5,556 nt of DNA from Thermohalobaculum sp035513135 (GTDB lineage Bacteria; Pseudomonadota; Alphaproteobacteria; Rhodobacterales; Rhodobacteraceae). The position numbers were made by a program, and so were the translations under genes. Shown here piece by piece: positions 1 to 3,711 of the stretch; the first letter of the stretch is position 1; every line of letters begins with the position of its first letter. The notes under the pieces were generated by a model. It had not been told where the DNA came from and made no database searches. It saw nothing but the letters and a program-made list of their open reading frames with translations. Where the stretch lies: contig DATKCQ010000170.1 in NCBI GenBank assembly GCA_035513135.1, positions 1-5,556 of the forward strand, written 5' to 3'.

Positions 1-33
1 TGCTGTTACGGGTCGATCGGAAGGTGGCGAAGC

Positions 34-348
34 TCAGGCCGCCTTGGCGGCCTTCTTGTCCTTGAGGATGCCGAGGATGTCGCTCTCCTTCATGATCAGG
101 TAGTCCTTGCCGTCGTCGAGCTTGACCTCGGAGCCCGACCATTTGCCGAACAGCACCTTGTCGCCCGGCTTCACCGACATCGGGATCAGATCGCCCGATT
201 CCTTGCGGGCACCCTCGCCCACGGCGATGATTTCGCCGGTCTGCGGTTTCTCCTTGGCGGTGTCGGGGATGATCAGACCGCCGGCGGTCTTCTCCTCCTC
301 CTCGATGCGGCGGACGAGCACGCGGTCGTGCAGTGGCTTGAAGCTCAT
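34..348 (-). CDS. groES: Co-chaperonin GroES (Hsp10)
   Basis: GroES is the seven-subunit cytoplasmic lid of the GroEL chaperonin, closing the folding chamber in an ATP-dependent cycle. The 104-residue protein begins MSFKPLHDRVLVRR, the classic GroES N-terminus. The mobile loop (about residues 16-34) carries the GGLIIPDTA segment that docks on GroEL. The sequences GEIIAVGEG, VKPGDKVLFGKWSG and YLIMKESDILGIL complete the beta-barrel fold. The family is usually about 95-97 residues, so the Lys/Ala-rich tail (DKKAAKAA) is a short C-terminal extension. The start is supported by an AAAGGGAG ribosome site at 356-363 (minus strand), 7 bases before ATG. A CIRCE operator and a promoter lie upstream. 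Only 33 bases follow the stop inside the window, and groEL, the usual partner, is presumed to begin outside. Identification is secure. Confidence 0.98.
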   Translation of the reverse strand: MSFKPLHDRVLVRRIEEEEKTAGGLIIPDTAKEKPQTGEIIAVGEGARKESGDLIPMSVKPGDKVLFGKWSGSEVKLDDGKDYLIMKESDILGILKDKKAAKAA

Positions 349-355
349 GGAAGCG

Positions 356-363
356 CTCCCTTT
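356..363 (-). promoter_or_regulatory. Ribosome binding site of groES
   Basis: Read on the minus strand this is AAAGGGAG, ending 7 bases before the groES ATG. It is a strong purine-rich Shine-Dalgarno match at normal spacing and fixes the start codon. Confidence 0.8.
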
Positions 364-390
364 CTTCGCGGTTTCCCGAATCTGAAAATC

Positions 391-400
391 CCTCCGGAGG
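391..400. repeat. Perfect 10-bp palindrome in the groES leader
   Basis: CCTCCGGAGG is its own reverse complement. It lies in the transcribed leader of groES, between CIRCE and the ribosome site. Its half sequences (CCTCCG/CGGAGG) recur at 417-422 and inside the CIRCE spacer at 435-440, so the leader RNA could fold in more than one way. The repeat itself is plain in the sequence. A regulatory role is not shown. Confidence 0.45.
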
Positions 401-424
401 CGATCTCCCCCGCTCGCGGAGGTG

Positions 425-451
425 TTAGCACTCGCCTCCGATGAGTGCTAA
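425..451 (-). promoter_or_regulatory. CIRCE operator (HrcA binding site)
   Basis: The element has arms TTAGCACTC and GAGTGCTAA, separated by 9 bases. This is an exact match to the CIRCE consensus. In many bacteria the HrcA repressor binds this inverted repeat and blocks groESL transcription at normal temperature. HrcA itself needs GroEL to stay active, so the loop is self-limiting. Here the element lies just downstream of the predicted start point (about 455-457) and 76 bases before the groES ATG, the usual arrangement. The hrcA gene is not in the window. Confidence 0.96.
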
Positions 452-462
452 CAGTCGCAGCC

Positions 463-491
463 GAATTAGGCAGCCGGCGGGCAACTGTCAA
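463..491 (-). promoter_or_regulatory. groES(L) promoter, sigma-70/RpoH-like
   Basis: On the minus strand TTGACA (491 to 486) is followed after 17 bases by TAATTC (468 to 463). Read as the alphaproteobacterial heat-shock type, CTTGAC (492 to 487) is followed after 16 bases by CCTAATT, close to the CTTGAC...CYTATNT pattern. Transcription would start about 6-8 bases before CIRCE. The perfect -35 box makes a promoter likely. Whether the housekeeping factor, RpoH or both use it cannot be told from sequence. Confidence 0.75.
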
Positions 492-500
492 GGGGGGATG

Positions 501-590
501 GTGCGCTTGCACACGAGTCAGCGTGCACTCGGGGTGCACTCGGGGCAGCGCGCACTCGGGGCAGCGCGCACACGGGTCAGCGCGCGCCCC
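501..590. repeat. Degenerate 16-bp tandem repeat tract
   Basis: The tract is built from a unit close to CAGCGCGCACTCGGGG. Copies start at 519 (one change), 546 (exact), 562 (ends ACACGGGT) and 578 (diverging). A truncated 11-base copy lies at 535-545, and a worn relative at about 501-518 (GTGCGCTTGCACACGAGT). It lies between the 3' end of the sll1863-like gene and the groES promoter, with no plausible gene in it. It may be a slippage-derived microsatellite-like expansion. A binding array cannot be excluded. Confidence 0.65.
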
Positions 591-638
591 GCTCGGGTGG
601 TGCGCGCTGCCTGCCTGAAATTTCGTCCGGAGTCCAGG

Positions 639-681
639 GGGCGGCGCGGGCTGCGCGCCGCCCTGCCGCGGCGGGGCCGCG
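639..681 (-). terminator. GC-rich double hairpin behind the sll1863-like gene
   Basis: There are two stems just downstream of the stop at 684. The first is CGCGGC (667-672) with GCCGCG (676-681) and a 3-base loop. The second is a perfect 10-bp stem, 639-648 with 654-663, and a 5-base loop. In the direction of the gene, no clear run of U follows (only a short AAATTT about 14 bases beyond). This is therefore a possible weak or Rho-aided terminator rather than a textbook one. Chance pairing in GC-rich DNA is a real alternative. Confidence 0.35.
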
Positions 682-683
682 CC

Positions 684-968
684 TCAGCGGAACCGCTTGC
701 GCGCCTTCTCCACCGAATCGGCCAGCGACTTCCAGGCCTTCTCGGCACCCGACATCATGTCCTCGAACGCCGAGCTGCCCGCCTCGCGCATCTTGCGCAT
801 GCTGTCGCGCGCCGCGTCCTCCTGCGCCTCGAGCTTGCGGATCTCCTCCTGCATCTTCGCCCGCGTCTCGGCGCCCGCCTTGTCGGCCTCGGCCTTGAGC
901 TTCTTGATCTCGGCCGCGACCCGGTCGACCTGCGCCTCCATCTCCTTGCGGCGGGACTCGTCGGTCAT
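684..968 (-). CDS. Small coiled-coil protein, sll1863-type stress response family
   Basis: This is a 94-residue, highly charged, almost wholly helical protein. Residues about 5-62 form a continuous Lys/Glu/Ala-rich coiled coil (for example VDRVAAEIKKLKAEADKAG). The C-terminal part, REAGSSAFEDMMSGAEKAWKSLADSVEKARKRF, fits the ending of the sll1863 family of stress-response proteins, where Trp/Phe and a final Arg-Phe are typical. Function in this family is poorly known; the stress link comes from expression studies of members. There is no signal peptide, so it is probably cytoplasmic. The ATG at 966-968 is chosen because AGGGAGG (974-980, minus strand) sits 5 bases upstream. A longer reading to 1190 would cross GC-rich promoter DNA and is unlikely. 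It lies head to tail with groES but has its own hairpins and promoter-like boxes. Family assignment is by pattern only. Confidence 0.8.
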   Translation of the reverse strand: MTDESRRKEMEAQVDRVAAEIKKLKAEADKAGAETRAKMQEEIRKLEAQEDAARDSMRKMREAGSSAFEDMMSGAEKAWKSLADSVEKARKRFR

Positions 969-973
969 CTTAG

Positions 974-980
974 CCTCCCT
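974..980 (-). promoter_or_regulatory. Ribosome binding site of the sll1863-like gene
   Basis: Read on the minus strand this is AGGGAGG, 5 bases before ATG. It is a near-perfect Shine-Dalgarno sequence, and it decides the short 94-residue start over the in-frame upstream ATG at 1190. Confidence 0.8.
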
Positions 981-1026
981 ACTTGCCTTCTTGCGTGAGC
1001 GTCCCCGGCTTGCGGGACCGCGCCGC

Positions 1027-1055
1027 AGCCTAGCACGGCGCGCCGCGCGCGAACA
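1027..1055 (-). promoter_or_regulatory. Weak promoter candidate for the sll1863-like gene
   Basis: On the minus strand TGTTCG (1055 to 1050) and TAGGCT (1032 to 1027) are separated by 17 bases. The -10 box resembles many alphaproteobacterial ones, while the -35 box is poor. A start near 1020 would give a leader of about 50 bases. A 10-bp palindrome, CGGCGCGCCG (1036-1045), lies in the spacer and may be chance. Tentative. Confidence 0.3.
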
Positions 1056-1098
1056 GCGCCGGCCTGCGCCGGTTGCCGTGCCCCCGCCCCGCCCGGCG

Positions 1099-1127
1099 TT
1101 GACCCCCTGCGGCCGGCGCGCTATCCG
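1099..1127 (+). promoter_or_regulatory. Promoter candidate for the HAD hydrolase gene
   Basis: TTGACC (1099-1104) and TATCCG (1122-1127) are separated by exactly 17 bases. Transcription would start near 1134, about 46 bases before the ATG at 1180. The -35 box is good and the -10 box fair. It points away from the minus-strand promoter candidate in the same divergent region. Confidence 0.5.
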
Positions 1128-1179
1128 GAGCGCCGCGCCCGTTTCCGTGCCCTTGCTCGTGCCCGCCCAGGGGAGCCCG

Positions 1180-2040
1180 ATGACCCGCATCGTCCAGTCT
1201 CTCGCCGAGATCGGCGATGCCTACGAGGCGCTCCTGTGCGACCTGTGGGGCTGCTATCACGACGGCATCCGGCCCTTCCCCGCCGCGGTCGCCGCGCTCC
1301 GGGCCTATCGCCGCCAGGGCGGCCGGGTGATCCTGCTGACCAACGCGCCGCGCCCCGCCGCCTCGGTCGGGCGCTTCCTCGACGGCATGGGCGCGCCCGG
1401 GGACAGCTATGACGGCATCATGTCCTCGGGCTCGGCCTGCCAGCGCGCCATGGCGCGCGGCGCCCACGGCCGGCGCTTCCATTATGTCGGCCCGCCGCGC
1501 GACCTGCACATGCTGACCGAGATCGGCCTCGAGGACGTGGGCCTCGACGCCGCCGACGCCATCCTCTGCGCCGGGCTGCGCGACGACCGGAGCGAGACCC
1601 CGGCCGACTACGACGCCGAGCTGGCCGGGTGGCTGGAGCGCGGCCTGCCCATGCTGTGCGCCAACCCGGACCTGGTGGTCGACCGCGGCGACCGGCGCGT
1701 CTACTGCGCCGGCTCGATCGCGCTGGCCTACGAGCAGGCGGGCGGGCGCGTGATCTGGTTCGGCAAGCCGCACGCGCCGATCTACGAGCAGGCGCTGGCA
1801 CTGCTCGCCGAGACCGCCGGCCGCGCCATCGAGCGCGCGCGCATCCTCGCCATCGGCGACGGCATCCGCACCGACGTGGCGGGCGGGCTGGCCTTCGGCC
1901 TCGACGTGCTCTTCGTCACCGGCGGGCTCGCCGCCGAGGCGCTCGGCACCGACCCCGAGCACCCCGAGCCGGCGCGCCTCGACGCCTACCTCGCCGAGCA
2001 CGGCGTGGCGCCCCGCTACGCCATCGGCCGGCTGCGCTAG
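1180..2040 (+). CDS. HAD-IIA family hydrolase, TIGR01459 type
   Basis: This 286-residue soluble protein belongs to the haloacid dehalogenase superfamily, subclass IIA (NagD-like), and most resembles the uncharacterised TIGR01459 group. Motif I is LLCDLWGCYHDG with nucleophile Asp21; the usual DxD is DxW here, as I recall for this group. Motif II is LLTNAPRP (Thr54). Motif III is FGKPH (Lys196). Motif IV is IGDGIRTDVAGG (Asp227, Asp232). The C2 cap lies between about residues 65 and 190 and includes CANPD (Asn162-Asp164). The likely reaction is phosphate-ester hydrolysis with Mg2+; the substrate is unknown. The start at 1180 has AGGGGAG at 1169-1175, 4 bases upstream. The frame stays open further upstream, but that stretch only mirrors the opposite-strand gene. 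It is followed by the hydratase gene after 140 bases and ribF after that, so a role in flavin synthesis is worth testing. Confidence 0.92.
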   Translation: MTRIVQSLAEIGDAYEALLCDLWGCYHDGIRPFPAAVAALRAYRRQGGRVILLTNAPRPAASVGRFLDGMGAPGDSYDGIMSSGSACQRAMARGAHGRRFHYVGPPRDLHMLTEIGLEDVGLDAADAILCAGLRDDRSETPADYDAELAGWLERGLPMLCANPDLVVDRGDRRVYCAGSIALAYEQAGGRVIWFGKPHAPIYEQALALLAETAGRAIERARILAIGDGIRTDVAGGLAFGLDVLFVTGGLAAEALGTDPEHPEPARLDAYLAEHGVAPRYAIGRLR

Positions 2041-2060
2041 GGGCTCACCGCGCCGCACCG

Positions 2061-2076
2061 TGGCGCAACAATGCGC
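2061..2076 (+). other. Small hairpin after the HAD gene
   Basis: GGCGCA and TGCGCC form a 6-bp stem with loop ACAA, about 20 bases after the HAD stop. No U-run follows, so at best it is a weak terminator. It marks the boundary before the AT-rich stretch upstream of the hydratase gene. Confidence 0.3.
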
Positions 2077-2104
2077 CGGACCTCTAAACACAACCGTAAT
2101 TATC

Positions 2105-2112
2105 TTGCGCAA
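2105..2112. promoter_or_regulatory. TTGCGCAA palindrome in an AT-rich upstream element
   Basis: A perfect 8-bp palindrome sits in a stretch (about 2083-2119) that is clearly richer in A and T than the rest of the window. It lies directly upstream of the predicted -35 box of the hydratase gene. That position would suit an UP-like element or a regulator site. No specific regulator can be named. Confidence 0.3.
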
Positions 2113-2117
2113 TTTTG

Positions 2118-2146
2118 TTGCCACCCGCCTGCGACTCGGCTAGACA
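2118..2146 (+). promoter_or_regulatory. Promoter of the MaoC-like gene and ribF
   Basis: TTGCCA (2118-2123) and TAGACA (2141-2146) are separated by 17 bases, behind an AT-rich upstream stretch. Transcription should start at about 2152-2154, almost on top of an in-frame ATG at 2154 and about 28 bases before the ATG at 2181. ribF follows the hydratase gene closely and probably depends on this promoter. Confidence 0.55.
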
Positions 2147-2180
2147 TGCTGCAATGCAACAGCGCCCGCCGGACACCCCG

Positions 2181-2633
2181 ATGCCCGACGACCTCGCCAA
2201 CATCCCGCGCGGCACGATCTGCATCGAGGACCTCGCCATCGGCATGACGCGCGAGCTCACCAAGACCATCGGTGACCACGACATCCGGCTGTTCGCCGAC
2301 ATCTCGACCGACCGCAACCCGGTGCATCTCGACGACGAGTACGCCCGGCAGACCATCTTCGAGGGCCGCATCGCGCACGGGCTGCTGACCGCGGCGCTGA
2401 TCTCCGCGGTGATCGGCGAGCAGCTCCCCGGCCACGGCAGCGTCTATCTCGGCCAGACCCTGAAGTTCCTCGCCCCGGTGCGCCCGGGCGACCGGGTGAC
2501 GGCGCGCGTCACGGTGACCACGATCGACCACGCCAGGCGCCGCGTCACCCTTGATTGCGTCTGCGTCGTGGGCGAAAAGGCGGTGCTCAAGGGCGAGGCG
2601 CTGGTGCTCGCGCCTTCCAAGAAGTTCGACTGA
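2181..2633 (+). CDS. MaoC-family (R)-specific enoyl-CoA hydratase (PhaJ-like)
   Basis: This 150-residue protein has the single hotdog fold of the MaoC/PhaJ family. These enzymes hydrate trans-2-enoyl-CoA to (R)-3-hydroxyacyl-CoA, linking fatty acid oxidation to polyhydroxyalkanoate or related pathways. The hydratase-2 signature is clear: FADISTDRNPVHLDDEYARQTIFEGRIAHG at about residues 38-67, with the catalytic pair Asp44 and His49 at the expected five-residue spacing. It continues with GSVYLGQTLKFLAPVRPGD. The start is uncertain. ATG 2181 gives the usual family length. ATG 2154 adds nine residues and would be nearly leaderless given the predicted transcription start. Neither has a Shine-Dalgarno sequence. 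ribF begins 31 bases downstream on the same strand, so co-transcription is likely. The true acyl substrate cannot be read from sequence; some family members act on other CoA esters. Confidence 0.9.
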   Translation: MPDDLANIPRGTICIEDLAIGMTRELTKTIGDHDIRLFADISTDRNPVHLDDEYARQTIFEGRIAHGLLTAALISAVIGEQLPGHGSVYLGQTLKFLAPVRPGDRVTARVTVTTIDHARRRVTLDCVCVVGEKAVLKGEALVLAPSKKFD

Positions 2634-2654
2634 GGGGCGCTCCGCCCCGGCGTC

Positions 2655-2659
2655 AGGGG
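2655..2659 (+). promoter_or_regulatory. Ribosome binding site of ribF
   Basis: AGGGG lies 5 bases before the ATG at 2665. It selects that start over the open frame extending back into the hydratase gene. Confidence 0.6.
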
Positions 2660-2664
2660 CGGGA

Positions 2665-3615
2665 ATGCAGGTCATCAGAGGCTACGAGGGGCTGAGCGAG
2701 GACCAGCGCGGCGCCTCGGCCGCGCTCGGCAACTTCGACGGCGTGCACCGCGGCCACCAGGCACTGATCGCCGAGGCCGCCCGCGCCGGCGCCCCCCTCT
2801 CCGCGCCGGTTGGGGTGATCACCTTCGAGCCCCACCCGCGCCGGTTCTTCCAGCCGGACGCGCCGCCCTTCCGCCTCACGCCGGCGCCCGAGAAGGCCCG
2901 CATCCTCGCCGCGCTCGGCGTCGAGCGGGTGCACGAGCTGACCTTCGACGCCGCGCTCGCCGGCACCGAGCCCGAGGACTTCGCCGGGCGGATCCTCGCC
3001 GCGGGGCTGGGCATCCGCCACCTCGTCGTCGGCGAGAACTTCCGCTTCGGCCGCGCCCGCCGCGGCGACGCGGCGATGCTGCGCGCCATGGGCGAGCGCC
3101 TGGGCTTCACCGTCTCGATCGTGCACCTGCTCGAGGGCGCCACCGGGCGCTATTCCTCGACCGCCGTGCGCGTGCACATCGAGCAGGGTAACTGCGAGGA
3201 GGCGGCCCGGCATCTCGGCCGCTGGCACGCGGTGCGCGGCCCGGTCATCGAGGGCGACCGGCGCGGCCGGAGCTTGGGTTTTCCCACCGCGAACCTCGCC
3301 CTCGGCGAGCAGATCGTGCCGCGCCACGGCATCTACGCGGCGCGCACCGAGCTGCTGACCGGGCCCCATGCCGGGGTGCATGACGGGGTGGCGAGCATCG
3401 GCGTGCGCCCGACCTTCGGCGACAACGCGGCGAATTTCGAGGTTCACCTGTTCGACTTCGAGGGCGATCTCTACGGCGCCGAGATCGCCGCCGGCCTCGT
3501 CTCGTTCCTGCGCCCCGAGGCGCGCTTCGAGACCCCCGAGGCGCTCACCGCGCAGATGCGCGCGGACGCCGCCCTGGCCCGCCACCGCCTGGCCCACGCC
3601 CGCATCCCCGCTTGA
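2665..3615 (+). CDS. ribF: Bifunctional riboflavin kinase/FAD synthetase RibF
   Basis: RibF phosphorylates riboflavin to FMN and then adenylylates FMN to FAD, both with ATP, in the cytoplasm. The 316-residue length is normal for bacterial RibF. The N-terminal nucleotidyltransferase-type domain shows GNFDGVHRGH (residues 22-31), TFEPHP (53-58), VGENFRFGRARRGD (122-135) and YSSTAVRVHIEQG (163-175). The C-terminal kinase domain shows GDRRGRSLGFPTANL (197-211, with the metal-binding PTAN), HGIYAA (221-226), GVRPTFGDN (246-254) and FEVHLFDFEGDLYG (258-271), which includes the likely catalytic Glu259. Nothing is missing or broken. The start at 2665 is preceded by AGGGG. It probably forms a two-gene unit with the upstream hydratase gene. 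No FMN riboswitch is visible upstream. Confidence 0.97.
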   Translation: MQVIRGYEGLSEDQRGASAALGNFDGVHRGHQALIAEAARAGAPLSAPVGVITFEPHPRRFFQPDAPPFRLTPAPEKARILAALGVERVHELTFDAALAGTEPEDFAGRILAAGLGIRHLVVGENFRFGRARRGDAAMLRAMGERLGFTVSIVHLLEGATGRYSSTAVRVHIEQGNCEEAARHLGRWHAVRGPVIEGDRRGRSLGFPTANLALGEQIVPRHGIYAARTELLTGPHAGVHDGVASIGVRPTFGDNAANFEVHLFDFEGDLYGAEIAAGLVSFLRPEARFETPEALTAQMRADAALARHRLAHARIPA

Positions 3616-3643
3616 GGCGGCGAATGACGCCGGCGGCGCGGCG

Positions 3644-3669
3644 ACCGCGGCCCTTTGCCTCGCCGCGGT
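3644..3669. repeat. Inverted repeat around the -35 box of the MFS gene
   Basis: ACCGCGG (3644-3650) and CCGCGGT (3663-3669) are exact complements separated by 12 bases. They flank and partly overlap the predicted -35 region. The repeat could be an operator, or the remnant of a ribF terminator stem. In GC-rich DNA a 7-bp repeat may also be chance. Confidence 0.3.
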
Positions 3670-3681
3670 TCCCGCTATAGA
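3654..3681 (+). promoter_or_regulatory. Promoter of the MFS-ycgN pair
   Basis: A good -10 box, TATAGA (3676-3681), follows TTTGCC (3654-3659) after 16 bases. Transcription would start at about 3687, some 25 bases before the MFS ATG. The -10 box stands out in an otherwise GC-dominated gap of 96 bases after ribF. Confidence 0.5.
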
Positions 3682-3701
3682 ACACAGCGCGCCGCGCCGT
3701 C

Positions 3702-3706
3702 AGGAG
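3702..3706 (+). promoter_or_regulatory. Ribosome binding site of the MFS gene
   Basis: AGGAG lies 5 bases before the ATG at 3712. It supports that start against the in-frame upstream ATG at 3655, which lies inside the predicted -35 box. Confidence 0.7.
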
Positions 3707-3711
3707 TCCCG

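Noticed and set aside
501..590. Short CRISPR-like array
   Set aside because: The 16-bp units abut directly with no spacers, are too short for CRISPR repeats, and there is no cas gene.
441..998. Plus-strand open frame from the CIRCE element through the coiled-coil gene
   Set aside because: It starts inside an operator, runs through the repeat tract and then antisense to a gene with a clear ribosome site. The Arg/Leu-rich product shows no domain.
697..1179. Upstream extension of the HAD reading frame, giving a 447-residue protein
   Set aside because: The extra N-terminus only mirrors the minus-strand coiled-coil gene and the promoter region. The HAD family begins just before the DLWG motif, and AGGGGAG precedes the ATG at 1180.
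969..1190. N-terminal extension of the coiled-coil gene to 168 residues
   Set aside because: The added part is Arg/Gly/Ala-rich sequence typical of untranslated GC-rich DNA, and a near-perfect ribosome site sits before the internal ATG at 968.
1030..2124. Long open frames opposite the HAD, hydratase and ribF genes
   Set aside because: Stop codons are rare on both strands in such GC-rich DNA. These frames show no family motif, while the opposite strand has complete ones.
2634..2664. FMN riboswitch before ribF
   Set aside because: The gap is only 31 bases and shows none of the conserved multi-helix RFN layout.
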